Shown: positions 42,720 to 52,690, counted from the stretch's first letter. The stretch is 64,000 bases of DNA from Neoarius graeffei (GCF_027579695.1 NC_083592.1:36586714-36650713); one strand, 5' to 3'. Numbers and translations: made by a program. Notes: generated from the sequence alone by a model not told the origin.

Positions 42720-43390
42720 GTGGAAGTACGGTATCTGGGCTTCCACTTGGGCAACGGGCAGGTGCATCCCCAAATTAATAAGACAGCAGCAATTGCAGCC
42801 TGCCCAAGGCCCAAGACCAAAAAGGGGGTGAGACAGTTCCTGGGGCTGGCTGGCTATTATCGTAGGTTTATACCTAATTATTCGGACGTCACCAGCCCGC
42901 TCACTGATCTGACTAAAAAGGGGGCACCAGATCCGGTCCAGGGGACGGAGCAATGCCAGCGGGATTTTTCTGAGGTAAAGGCCACACTGTGTGGGGGGCC
43001 ACTTTTACACTCCCCTGACTTCTCTCTCCCCTTTATGTTACAGACAGATGCATCGGACAGAGGGCTGGGGGCTGTTTTGTCCCAGGAGGTGGAGGGGGAG
43101 GACTGCCCAGTCTTGTACATCAGTAGGAAACTGTTGGTGCGTGAAAGGCGCTACAGCACGATTGAAAAAGAGTGCTTAGCAATCAAGTGGGTGGTCCTCG
43201 CCCTCCATTACTACCTGCTGGGACGCCCTTTCACCCTCTGTTCGGACCACGCGCCCCTCCAGTGGCTCCACCGCATGAAGGATGCCAACGCGCAGATCAC
43301 CTGTTGGTATCTGGCACTCCAACCCTTTATTTTCAAGGTGATCCACAGGCCGTGGTGCAGATAGTCATAGCGGACTTCCTCTCCCGTCAA
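42720..43390 (+). pseudogene. Connection and RNase H, copy B
   Basis: VRYLGFHLGNGQV, KKGVRQFLGLAGYYRRFI, LQTDASDRGLGAVLSQEV and CSDHAPLQWLHRMKDANA. It frameshifts near 43350 before the ADFLSRQ end. Confidence 0.85.
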
Positions 43391-43449
43391 GGGGGGGGAG
43401 TCAGCTGCAGGCCGGACGGCCGCCCGGCCTGAGTCGGGCGGTGGGGGTA

Positions 43450-43631
43450 TGTGGCAGCAGGGGCATGGTCAAGCGCCGGTCTGTGACCGGAGGGCGGAGT
43501 CAGGGAAGGTAAGTGGCAGAATCACTACACCTGATGTCAATTAACCTGTGTTTGTGTGTCTTCCCAGTGACCGCGCCCTACTTAAGGAGGGAGAGCGAGC
43601 GCAAAGAGAGCTCTTTCCCGAACCAGATGCC

Positions 43632-43682
<51 letters not shown>

Positions 43683-43795
43683 TGTGATTATATGATAGAT
43701 GTTCACTGAAAAGTGTAACAATAAGCAAACGCTTTACCAACCTGAACTCTGTCTTGCCGTCTTCTGTGCTCCGCCCTCCTGTGAGAACCGCTACA
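43450..43795 (+). repeat. 3' LTR of Gmr1-like copy B, with (GT)n expansion
   Basis: Begins TGTGGCAGCAGGGGCATGG and ends GAGAACCGCTACA. A GT array at 43636-43681 sits where copy A has a few TGTGTG units. The last 20 bases differ from copies A and C, so the LTR ends belong to different subfamilies. Confidence 0.87.
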
Positions 43796-44240
43796 AGCAC
43801 TTCATTTGTGATGTGCTGCCTCCAGCTAACATTAAGGACTGTGCACAGCATGCATGTGTAGCAACCATCGAGAGATCTTTCAAGCCCTGGTTTTACGGTC
43901 CAAGCTTCACATCCATACAGCAGAACAGACTCTGCTGTGGCCAAGAAGTAGCTCAGCTTGACCTCCCTTGACACTCTTGACTTTCAAGTCTTCTTCATGC
44001 TATTTAACGCTCTCCAGGGTAGAGTTTTCCAACATTTAATGTCCGTTTCAATAGACTCCAACCAGGACCCCAGGTACTTGAAATCTTGCCCCTCTTTGAG
44101 TGTACTACCTGATCTTCCTTGGTCTTTTTGGTATTCAGACCAAGTCCTACCTTGTTACATTTGGCCCCAAGTTGGAGTAGCAGCTCCTGGGCTTGATGGA
44201 TCTGGTTGCAGAGTAGACAGATATCAACAAAGTCCAGGCC
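43796..44240 (-). pseudogene. LINE reverse transcriptase fragment
   Basis: The minus strand reads EVKLSYFLATAESVLLYGCE, AWTVKPGLERSLDGCYTCML and VLNVSWRQHITNE, a region seen after the palm in several fish LINEs. The family was not determined. The LTR at 43450-43795 abuts its end. Confidence 0.7.
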
Positions 44241-44478
44241 TGTGAGGGATACTAAATTAATTCTATAAAATTCTGTACTTCAGTCAGGTTATTGCTGATA
44301 AGTTGTGATTAAAATTTTGTATTAAAGTTGTTAAACTTGAAAAATAGAATCATTGTCTTTAGTAGTCTCAGATCTTTAACCTCCACTGTATGTATATACA
44401 AGTGAGGTCCATGAAGACATGGTTTGCAAACTTTGGAGTGGAAGAACTCAAGTGGTATGACAGAGTCCTTACTTCTAT
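44241..44478. other. Spacer
   Basis: No gene or repeat recognised. Confidence 0.35.
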
Positions 44479-44606
44479 GGACCCTTTTCACATGATGTCA
44501 CGACAAACGCGGCCGCCATTTTGGACATGTACTACCAATAGTTTACCACAGCCAACATTGAGGAACGGCAGCAAAGAAAGTTTTTACTTTCAGCAAGACT
44601 TCCATC

Positions 44607-44778
44607 ATGCCACTATATTGTTGTGCACCTGGATGTAGTAGCCATCAACAAACAAGGCAAGGTTTATCATTTTTTCGGATCCCGATGGAGAAGATGGATA
44701 GCGGCCATTAACAGGAAAGATTGGCAGCCCTCGGCATACCAACGCTTGTGTAGTGACCACTTTGTTGGAGGTAAGACG
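44607..44778 (+). pseudogene. THAP zinc-finger exon with a frameshift
   Basis: MPLYCCAPGCSSHQQTRQGL is followed by SFFRIPMEK; after a frameshift near 44690 the domain continues RWIAAINRKDWQPSAYQRL and CSDHFVGG, ending at a GG|TAAGAC splice donor. The C-x4-C and C-x2-H pairs of the C2CH finger are both present, so this is a full THAP first exon broken by one indel. Confidence 0.8.
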
Positions 44779-44861
44779 AATAAAATTAGCCAGACAAGGC
44801 ATTACATTGCTGTTAACATTCTGTGGCGGCGAGTGTGTAACCAAATAGGTTAAAATAACCC

Positions 44862-44916
44862 ATAGCTACTACAGAAGAACAAAGAGGTGACCTCTTTGTT
44901 CTTCTGTAGTAGCTAT
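44862..44916. repeat. Near-perfect palindrome (27-bp arms, 1-base centre)
   Basis: The left arm starts ATAGCTACTACAGAAGAACA and ends AAGAGGT; the right arm is its exact reverse complement around the G at 44889. Confidence 0.93.
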
Positions 44917-45057
44917 TGTTGACTAGCTAATGTCAACAACATAGTAGCTGGTATGTTACTGTAGCAATGTTTACGTTCAGTCATTTGGATGACTGTTAAA
45001 ACCTTTCAGTCTCAAGTTTTTCCTTTACTGTATTTACTAGCTTACTGTAATGATGAT

Positions 45058-45099
45058 CCGGCAGCTATTTACACCGGATCCAGTGTAAATAGCTGCTGG
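45058..45099. repeat. Palindrome with BamHI-like centre
   Basis: CGGCAGCTATTTACACC and GTGTAAATAGCTGCTGG are inverted partners around GGATCCA. Confidence 0.85.
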
Positions 45100-45114
45100 A
45101 GCCAACATCCGAGG

Positions 45115-45325
45115 TTCCGGAGCGCGCTCCAGCTTGCTCCCCCTCAAATTAAGCAGCGCGCTCCGGCTTGCTCCCGGAGTGCTCTGGCTGAGGTTCTGGA
45201 GCGTGCTCCGGCTTGCTCCCCCTCAAATTAAGCAGCGCGCTCCGGCGGAGCAAGCTTCTTAATTTGAGGGGGAGCAAGCCGGAGCGCGCTGCTTAATTTG
45301 AGGGGGAGCAAGCCGGAGCGTACGT
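45115..45325. repeat. Inverted minisatellite
   Basis: A unit of about 34 bases (GCTTGCTCCCCCTCAAATTA then AGCAGCGCGCTCCG) occurs twice forward near 45129 and 45207 and twice inverted between about 45255 and 45322. The turn lies near 45243-45258 (GCTCCGGCGGAGCAAGC). Confidence 0.9.
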
Positions 45326-45672
45326 CAGTGAACAATCCTGGTGGAAGCAGGTAAACGTCGTTCTCTAAGCCTGCTAACCTCAATTTTTGCAAATACAGTA
45401 CCTCTCCCTCTGCTCGCCCTGTAAATGCCCTACGTCGCTGGATAGTGAAGGTGTTTTCTGCATCTCGCTCCTTTTTCTTTTATGTTTTTTGTTTGTCGCC
45501 TTCCTTGCATTCAAACTGATTTGAGCCGAAGTCCACTACATGTCCAAAATGGTGGTCGCGTTTACGAAGGTCACGTGACTGAAAAGGGTCTATAGATGAC
45601 TTGCAACCACGTGACCAAAATGTGCTACATCATGAGCGTCCGCCATGATGGTGGATATTCAAAGCAACTAGG

Positions 45673-45816
45673 ATGGCAGCCGCTGAAAGCGTGTCTGTAA
45701 ACAATGCTGAATTTTCTCAGTATTACCACGATTTGAACGGTCGAGCGAAGATTCGATACAAGGAGAAGAGAGATATGTGTGGTTTTGACTTATTTAAAAA
45801 ATTCAGACTTTTCTGA
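45673..45816 (+). pseudogene. N-terminal fragment resembling transposon-borne YqaJ-type nuclease proteins
   Basis: A 47-codon frame, MAAAESVSVNNAEFSQYY, then LNGRAKIRYKEKRDMCGFD, stops at TGA. The LNG-A-x-RY-x-EK pattern recalls the start of fish proteins with a YqaJ nuclease domain as found in ISL2EU transposons. No nuclease motif is present, so the call is tentative. Confidence 0.4.
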
Positions 45817-45852
45817 AGATAAGACACTTCTACCAACCATTGAGTACGAATA

Positions 45853-46517
45853 CAGGTCATTTCGTCCAATGCCTTTTTGTCCAATAGTTAAGACGTTTTG
45901 TTCAAAGCCTTTTTCATATGCACTATCAATTATTTTATATTTCAGGTATTTGTTTGTTTGAAAAAAAGGAGGCATTCTCAATGGAATTTGACCAAGGCAA
46001 AACACATTTTTGTAAAGCAAATGAGTGCCATGGTACGTGCGCTTTGACACTAAAGATCATACTAAGGGGGTAACCACGTCAGCCCATGCCACTTGCTGAT
46101 CCTGGGATGAATTAACTCCCTTGTCATTGCAGGCTGCTCACTTCCCTGTATATGTTTCTGGCAGGATCATATTAAATCTTCAGTTGCAGAGCAGTGCTCT
46201 TGCAGGGGATTCATTCGCAAATACCAGGCCAAGGCGCAGTCCTACTGACCCTAGACTGTGCTCTTTCGAAGGGGGAGGCTTAGAGGGAGGTGCCTGTAAA
46301 ATTTGGCTTCACTGCTAGCTCCCCTGGCTGAGTTATTAATTTTTAAATACGGCTAGATCATGTTAAATCTTTAGGCACCAAGCAGCGCTCTCACAGGGCT
46401 TTCGTTCACGAACACCGGAATACCTGAAATATAAAATAATTGATAGTGCATATGAAAAAGGCTTTGGATGAAATGTCTTAACTATTGGATGAAATGGCCA
46501 TTGGACGAAGTGTCCTG
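45853..46517. mobile_element. MITE with about 100-bp terminal inverted repeats
   Basis: The left arm runs from CAGGTCATTTCGTCCAATG to TTATATTTCAGGTATTT; the right arm (about 46420-46517) is its inverse with some changes. Two diverged direct copies of a 65-base unit (GGATCATATTAAATCTTCAG; AGATCATGTTAAATCTTTAG) lie inside. Confidence 0.8.
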
Positions 46518-46538
46518 ATCCCCTCGTCTCCTCTCTGT

Positions 46539-46662
46539 TCAAAACCTCAGAGTTTCCTCACCGTCTTTCTGAACCATTGACGGAATTCTAAAAAATCGGA
46601 ACGTGCCACAGTCATGATTACTGTTGTGACCATGACCATATACAGCACAAAGATATGGCATA
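46539..46662 (-). pseudogene. THAP zinc-finger start, truncated
   Basis: The minus strand from ATG reads MPYLCAVYGHGHNSNHDCG and FRFFRIPSMVQKDGEETL. This is the first half of a THAP domain; the second zinc cysteine is changed to histidine. It is cut by the MITE. Confidence 0.65.
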
Positions 46663-46714
46663 GCTAAAAGAATGCTTAAAGCACTGGAAAAACAAAGAGA
46701 GTTGCACACGCGTG

Positions 46715-47025
46715 TGTTGAAATCAGAGCGGGTCGGTGGAGCACAGAAGTACGGCAGGCCAGAACTGAGTTCCAAAAACTCTTTATTTGCACTTTTCGGT
46801 CGCAAACACACTCTCCCAGCCACACGCGCATACACACACATAAGTCATCTGATTGGGGAGAGAGCTCTCTTCCTCTGCTCTCTCTCTCTCCTTATATAGG
46901 GCGTGGTTGCTGGGAAGACACACAAACAGGTTAATTAACATCAGGTGTAGTGATTCTGCCACTTATCTTCCTTGACTCCGCCCTCCTGTCACAGATCGAC
47001 GCTTGACCACGCCCCCACTGCCACA
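46715..47025 (-). repeat. 3' LTR of Gmr1-like copy C
   Basis: On the minus strand it begins TGTGGCAGTGGGGGCGTGG and ends CTCTGATTTCAACA. A TATATAAGG box and AATAAAG signal are kept. A C-run at 47076-47094 marks the polypurine/G-run region just inside. Confidence 0.9.
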
Positions 47026-47042
47026 TACCCCCACCGCCCGAC

Positions 47043-47765
47043 TCAGGCCGGGCAGCCGTCCGGCCCGCAGCCAACTCCCCCCCCCCCCCCCCCCCGACGG
47101 GAGAGGAAGTCCGCCATGACCATCTGCACCCCCGGCCTGTGGACCACCTTGAAGTTAAAGGGTTGGAGTGCCAGATACCAACGGGTGATCCGCGCATTGG
47201 CATCCTTCATGCGGTGGAGCCACTGGAGGGGCGCGTAGTCCGAACAGAGGGTGAAAGGGCATCCCAGCAGGTAGTAGCGGAGGGTGAGGACAGCCCCCTT
47301 GATGGCCAGGCACTCCTTCTCTATGGTGCTGTAGCGCCCCTCACGTACTGACAGCTTCCGGCTTATGTACAGCACTGGGCAATCCTCCCCCTCCACCTCC
47401 TGGGACAAAACCGCCCCCAGCCCTCTGTCCGACACATCCGTCTGCAATATAAAGGGGAGAGAAAAGTCAGGGGAGTGTAACAGTGGCCCCCCACACAGTG
47501 CAGCCTTTACCTCAGAAAAAGCCTGCTGGCATTGCTCCGTCCACTGGACTGGATCTGGTGCTCCCTTTTTAGTGAGATCAGTCAGCGGGCTGGTGACGTC
47601 TGAATAATTAGGTATAAACCTACGATAGTAGCCAGCCAGCCCCAGGAACTGTCTCACCCCCTTTTTGGTCTTGGGCCTCAGGCAGGCCGCAATCGCTGCT
47701 GTCTTGTTAATTTGGGAACGCACCTGCCCATTGCCCAAGTGGAAGCCCAGATACCGTACTTCCAC
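47043..47765 (-). pseudogene. Connection and RNase H, copy C
   Basis: An open frame of 240 codons: VRYLGFHLGNGQVRSQINK, FLGLAGYYRRFIPNYSDV, LQTDVSDRGLGAVLSQEV, STIEKECLAIKGAVL, CSDYAPLQWLHRMKDANA and ADFLSRRG. In RNase H, TDASD is changed to TDVSD and SDHAP to SDYAP. Confidence 0.85.
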
Positions 47766-47807
47766 CCGCCCAATCGCACACTTCTTCGGGTTGGCTGTGA
47801 GACCCGC

Positions 47808-48720
47808 TCACCTCAGCGACCTAAGGATGGCCCTCAGATGTTGCAGGTGCCGCGGCCAGTCATTACTATAGATAATATCATCGAGGTATGCGGCCGCATA
47901 GGTGGCATGGGGGCGGAGGACCCTATCCATCAGCCGCTGGAACGTAGCGGGCGCCCCAAACAGCCCAAAAGGAAGTGTGACAAACTGGTGGAAGCCAAAC
48001 GGTGTGGAAATGGCCGTTTTTTCTCGGGATAATGGAGTCAAGGGGATCTGCCAATATCCCTTTGTCAAATCCAGTGTCAAATAAAAACGAGCCATGCCTA
48101 GTCGATCAAGCAACTCATTAATACGAGGCATTGGGTAAGCGTCGAATTTAGACACCGCATTGACTTTTCTATAGTCCACACAGAACCGGACCGACCCGTC
48201 GGCCTTGGGAACCAAGACCACCGGGCTGCTCCAGTCACTGTGGGACTCCTCGACGATGCCCATGTCGAGCATGGCCTCGAGTTCTTCCCGAACCACCTTT
48301 TTTTTGTGTTCGGGCAGCTGCGCACAACCACCCCGGGGGCGTCTCAATGTGGCGTTCTATGAGGCGGGTGCGGCCGGGCAGGGGTGAGAACACGTCCGAA
48401 AATTCGGCTTGCAACTGGGCAACCTCCGTGAGTTGGGTCGAGGAGAGGTGGCCTCCTCAGGGGACCGGAGTGGTAGTCAATGTTCCCTTTTGAACCTCTG
48501 GCCCCAGCTCCGCCTTCTCTGGAACCAGCGACACCAATGCCACGGGGACCTCCTCATTCCAGAGTTTTAACAGATTAAGGTGGTAAATCTGTAATGCCCC
48601 GCCCCTGTCCGTTCGCCTCACCTCATAGTCGACGTCCCCAACTCGCCGTGTGACCTCAAAGGGTCCTTGCCACTTGGCGACCAATTTGGAGCTCGACGTG
48701 GGCAACAGCATGAGCACTTT
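47808..48720 (-). pseudogene. Reverse transcriptase, copy C, with frameshifts
   Basis: The main frame is 47808-48347: EEHSDW-type region, SVRFCVDYRKVNAVSKFDAY, FYLTLDLTKGYWQIPLTP and AYLDDIIYSNDWPRHL. One codon is missing after YLDDII relative to copies A and B. The front part (GPFEVTRRVGDVDYEVRRTD) is in another frame at 48457-48717. Confidence 0.85.
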
Positions 48721-49052
48721 ATCTCCCGGTGCGAACTCCCTAAGGCGCGTGCCCCTGTCGTCCAGGCGGATTTGCCGTTCTTGGGCCTACTGCAAATTCT
48801 CCTGGGTTAGGTGCATGAGGGTGTGGAGTTTTGCGCGCAGGTCGAGAACGTATTGAATTGTATTTTTGCTGGTTGAAGGTCCCTCCTCCCAATTTTCTCA
48901 CAGCACATCTAGGATGCCACGCGGCTTACGCCCATATAATAATTAGAATGAGGAGAACCCCGTAGAGGCTTGTGGGACCTTTCGCACTGCGAAAAGCAGG
49001 GGTTCGAGCCATTTATTCCAATTACGGGCGTCCTCACTTACACATTTTTTAA

Positions 49053-50639
49053 TTATGTTTTTGAAGGTGCGATTAAACCGTCCATTTGTGGGTGATAAAT
49101 GCTGGTGCAGATCAGCTTGATTCCCAATAACCCATACAATTCACTCAGTGTGCATAACATAAAGGAGGTGCCTTGATCAGTCAGAATCTCTTTGGGGATT
49201 CCAACTCGGGAGATGACGTGGAAGAGCGCTTCCGCAATACTGCATGCTGAGATATTGCGCAGAGGCACTGCTTCCGGGTATCGCGTTGCATAGTCCAACA
49301 GGACTAAAATAAAGCAGTACCCTCGTGTTGACCGATCTAATGGTCCGACGAGATCCATCCCAATTCTTTCGAACGGGGTTTCGATTAATGGTAGAGGGCG
49401 CAAAGGCGCTTTTGGAATGGCCGCTGGATTTACTAACTGGCATTCGCGGCACGCCGTACACCACCTACAGACATCGCCGCAAATCCCTGGCCAATAGAAC
49501 CGGGCCATTATTCGGGCTAGTGTCTTATCCTGCCCCAAGTGTCCAGCCATGGGATTCAGGTGAGCCGCCTGGAATACTAAGTCCCGGCGGCTCTTTGGAA
49601 TCAAAAGCTGCATGATCTGCTCTTTAGTCTGAGTGTCCTGCGTCACTCGGTATAATCTATCTTTCATAATAGAGAAATAGGGGAAGGACGGCGTGGCGTT
49701 TGGCTGGAGCGTTTGACCATCAATTAGTCTCACTTGGTCAAACGCATGCCGCAGAGTCTCGCCTCGTGACTGCTCTAATGGGAAATCCTCTAGGGATTCC
49801 CCAAGACAGGGAGGAGGAGCCTGCTGCTCCTCACTCTGACACGGAGATGACTCTGTGACAGCTGCTCCCGCCAATGTGACACTGGGACCTCCCCCTGCTG
49901 AACTACAGCAGGACCCACTCTTTACTAAATGACTCATTAACTCCCCAAATCCCGGCCAATCAGTCCCCAAAATTATCGAGTGGGTAAGGCGAGGATTAAC
50001 CGCCGCCTTTACACTAAATTTCTCCCCTCGAAATAGAATGTGGACCGACACTAAAGGGTAGTTGTGAACATCCCCATGCACACACAACACCTTCACCAAT
50101 TGTGCTCCCCCCAATGCCTCGTCTTGCACCAGGCTTTGGTGGATTGAGGTCTGATTACAGCCGGAGTCCACCAAAGCCTGATACGTATCCCCTTGGATAC
50201 TCACCGGTATGTGATACGCTCCAGCTCGATCGAGGGCAGCTCCTGGCACGTTGGGGATCCGGACCACCACGCCCACCTCCTTTGCCGAGCATTGATGCTG
50301 GAGGTGCCCCGGCTCCCCGCAGCGCCAGCAAACCGACCCAGGCTTTCTCTCTGCACCGGTACTCTGGGGCTCACTCACCTGAGGGGGGAGAGAGACAGAC
50401 ACGGAAGCGGGAAACGGGAGGGCACCGCGGGTGCAGCGGACCGGCTGTGAGGGAGCCGGCCCCCGCCTCCGCGGTGGGGGAACGGGGCGAGGACGAGACA
50501 CAGAAGGGGAGGAGGGAGAGAGAGAGAGGAGAGAAGCGAAGAGGGGATCTGTTATCCTGCCGTGGGAACAGCTGCCAAATGATCCTCCGCCAACTCGATG
50601 GCCTGATCCAGCGACGCCGGGTGATGGCACTGGACCCAC
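49053..50639 (-). pseudogene. Zinc knuckle, protease and integrase, copy C
   Basis: One frame of 528 codons joins the Gag knuckle CWRCGEPGHLQHQC, the protease site ALVDSGCNQTSIHQ, the integrase zinc finger (AHLNPMAGHLGQD, CTACRECQ), ERIGMDLVGPLDRSTRGY and KEILTDQGTSFMLCTLSEL. It fails at YHPQMDGL, just before the third acidic residue. Gag knuckle and protease share a frame here, suggesting a single Gag-Pol frame in the parent. Confidence 0.87.
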
Positions 50640-51255
50640 TCCGCTGTTCCTTTGGGAAGTTGCACGATGAACTGCTCCAGTGCCACCAGGTCGACGACTC
50701 CCTCGGCGTCGCGGTTGTCAGCCCTCAGCCACTGCCTAACAGGCGTCCCGGAGTTGCTGGCCAAACGCGAACGGGTGGCCGACCTTCTCTAGGCGCAGAG
50801 CGCGGAAGCGCTGATGATGTTGTTTGGGGGTGCGCCCCACATGCTGGAGGACAGCCCGGCACAGGTCCGTGTAGACCAGCCGGCTGTCGGCGGAGAGCTG
50901 TAGTGCGGCCAGCTGCGCCTCGCCCATTAGCAGAGGGAGGAGGCGCACCGCGCGCTGTTCCACCGGCCACCCTGAGGCCTCTGTTGCTTGTTCAAATAGC
51001 GTGAGGAAGGCCTCGGGGTTGTCGTGCAGGCCCATCTTTCATTAGGGTGAGGTGGAGTGGGCCTGCAGTGGTGGAGATGATGGACCCCACCGACGCGAGG
51101 AGGTGCCGGAACGCCTGACGATCTTCCTGTTGGGCCAGCACCAGGGCCTCGGACCGTTGTTCTTGCTCCTTTCGGAGGGCGAGCAGCACCTGGTGCTGGC
51201 TCTGTTGGGCCGTGGTGAGGGCGTGGATCAGGTCTGCGAAGGGGGAGGACTCCAT
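50552..51255 (-). pseudogene. Gag with SCAN-like domain, copy C, three frames
   Basis: MESSPFADLIHALTTAQQ starts at 51255. A frameshift leads to FLTLFEQATEASGWPVEQ and QRFRALRLEKVGHPFAFGQQ (50736-51035). A second shift leads to QWLRADNRDAEGVVDLVALE, QFIVQLPKGTAEWVQ and DQAIELAEDHL. The SCAN-like part is as well kept as in copy A. Confidence 0.85.
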
Positions 51256-51279
51256 GGGGCTGTTCTCCTCTGTGCTCCG

Positions 51280-51297
51280 TCCCGGGTTTCGGCACCA
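51280..51297 (-). promoter_or_regulatory. Primer binding site complementary to tRNA-Phe
   Basis: The minus strand is TGGTGCCGAAACCCGGGA, one base from the LTR. Its complement TCCCGGGTTTCGGCACCA is the 3' end of eukaryotic tRNA-Phe including CCA, as I recall that tRNA. Confidence 0.82.
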
Positions 51298-51298
51298 C

Positions 51299-51594
51299 TG
51301 TTGAAATCAGAGCGGGTGGGTGGAGCACAGAAGTACGGCAGGCCAGAACTGAGTTCCAAAAACTCTTTTTATTTTCACTTTTCAGTCGCAAACACACTCT
51401 CCCAGCCACACGCATACACACACACATAAGTCATCTGATTGGGGAGAGAGCTCTCTTCCTCTGCTCTCTCTCTCCTTATAGGGCGTGGTTGCTGGGAAGA
51501 CACACAAACAGGTTAATTTAAATCAGGTGTAGTGATTCTGCCACTTACCTTCCCTGACTCTGCCCTCCTGTCACAGATCGATGCTTGACCATGC
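51299..51594 (-). repeat. 5' LTR of Gmr1-like copy C, outer end missing
   Basis: Matches 46715-47025 but stops at GCTTGACCATGC, about 15 bases short of the expected TGTGGCAG terminus. No target duplication can therefore be read. Confidence 0.88.
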
Positions 51595-51718
51595 TAGTGG
51601 AAAGCCTTTCCAGAAAAGTGAAGGTTTTTATAACAACGAAGGACTAAATCTGGAATGAGATGTTCAATAAGCACAATAAGTGTGATGGTCCATTGTCTAC
51701 CAGGTGTAGGCTTGGCCA

Positions 51719-51720
<2 letters not shown>

Positions 51721-51774
<54 letters not shown>
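51721..51774. repeat. (GT)n microsatellite
   Basis: About 27 GT units. Confidence 0.96.
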
Positions 51775-51775
<1 letters not shown>

Positions 51776-51880
51776 TTGTCTGTGTGGGTTTTCCCGCACC
51801 ATCCAAAGACATGTGGTTAGGTTGACTGGCTCCTCTAAATTGCTCATAGGTGTGAATATGTGTGTGTGAATGGTTGGGTG
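51775..51880 (+). mobile_element. Diverged SINE body fragment
   Basis: TGTGGGTTTTCCCGCACCAT, CCAAAGACATGTGGTTAGGT and TCTAAATTGCTCATAGGTGT match the SINE body with many differences. Confidence 0.6.
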
Positions 51881-52690
51881 GGAACTGCTCAACGTCCTGG
51901 GTAGCTTTCCTGAGCTACGGTAGCTAACAAATCTGCAGTAAACAGTCAACTGCAACTGACATACAAGAAGAAGAAGCAGGTGTATGGGTGCACCTAATAA
52001 AGTGGCTGGTGAGTGTACATTAACCAGCCCAGCCCAGCAAAGCGATACAAAACACAAGGCTTTTGCAAAGTCTGTGTTATTGACAGTCCTATATGTATGC
52101 GCTGTGATTGAGCTTTAATCAGGAACAGGTGCATGGTAATTAATCCTAATGGTGTGCACATGCTTTGCAGTCTGCGGCTGTGTGCGCTGAGCTCCAACAT
52201 GTATGGATGTGAGAGGTGTAGCCAGACACCAGTTTGACATATCAAGTTTGATATTCAGTCGTAACTACCGTATACCGTACAGTAATGATGTAAAGTGAAA
52301 GCGCTGGTTCACTGCTGTCCACCAGGCACCCAGCAGAGTCACACCATAATAAATGTCGTGTTGTTTCTGGTGCATGGTATACGGTTACAAAAAAAAGAAA
52401 TAAATATGTATTTGTAACTGTGATGTATATCTCATTATTGGTATCACTGTCACAAGACAATGCAGTAATTTATTGTCATGAAATACACTACACAATTCAA
52501 TGGGTCATATGCTGTAATATTATTATTCTATTCAGGTTGATTTTGTGTGCTTGCAGATATTTTGCACATACGGTACATTTATTAGAAGCTCTGCTTTTGT
52601 TTTTTGTTTTTTTTTTGGCCATGCATTGCCCGAACTGGTAATCACATCATCAGTTTTTCCTTTGGCTAATCAGACACAAAGTACACCACC
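51881..52690. other. Spacer with a repeat terminus
   Basis: Contains CACCTAATAAAGTGGCTGGT at about 51990, the end motif of a common fish repeat (compare 33678). Otherwise nothing recognised. Confidence 0.4.

Larger units (their letters stand above)
41067..43795 (+). mobile_element. Gmr1-like LTR retrotransposon, copy B, lacking its 5' half
   Basis: Starts abruptly inside integrase (PFERIGMDLVGPLD) and runs through reverse transcriptase, RNase H and a 3' LTR. The 5' LTR, Gag, protease and integrase zinc finger are missing. It keeps the integrase-before-transcriptase order and shares one stop codon with copy A. Confidence 0.88.
44479..45591. mobile_element. THAP-type DNA transposon, candidate ISL2EU or P-like
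   Basis: The ends read GGACCCTTTTCACATGATGT and, inward from the right, AGACCCTTTTCAGTCACGTG. AT flanks both sides (44477-44478, 45592-45593), which fits the 2-bp AT duplication of ISL2EU elements. A THAP exon is at 44607-44778. The centre holds hairpins and an inverted minisatellite. Confidence 0.65.
45600..46714. mobile_element. Remains of a THAP / YqaJ-type DNA transposon, split by a MITE and an LTR element
   Basis: Contains a YqaJ-like N-terminus on the plus strand (45673-45816), an inserted MITE (45853-46517) and a THAP start on the minus strand (46539-46662). The right part is cut by the LTR of Gmr1-like copy C. The two-gene content fits what is known for ISL2EU elements, but ends were not found. 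Confidence 0.45.
46715..51594 (-). mobile_element. Gmr1-like LTR retrotransposon, copy C
   Basis: Minus strand, with a complete 3' LTR (46715-47025) and a 5' LTR (51299-51594) that lacks about 15 bases at its outer end. Internal order: SCAN-bearing Gag, knuckle, protease, integrase, transcriptase, RNase H. Frames are broken in Gag, at the end of integrase and in the transcriptase. Confidence 0.9.

Noticed and set aside
45115-45325. CRISPR-like array
   Set aside because: Repeat units are directly adjacent and partly inverted, without spacers, in an animal genome.
50102-51004. 300-codon open frame on the plus strand
   Set aside because: Antisense shadow of the GC-rich Gag and knuckle region of Gmr1-like copy C.
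46715-51594. Target-site duplication for Gmr1-like copy C
   Set aside because: The outer end of its 5' LTR is missing, so no flanking duplication can be verified.
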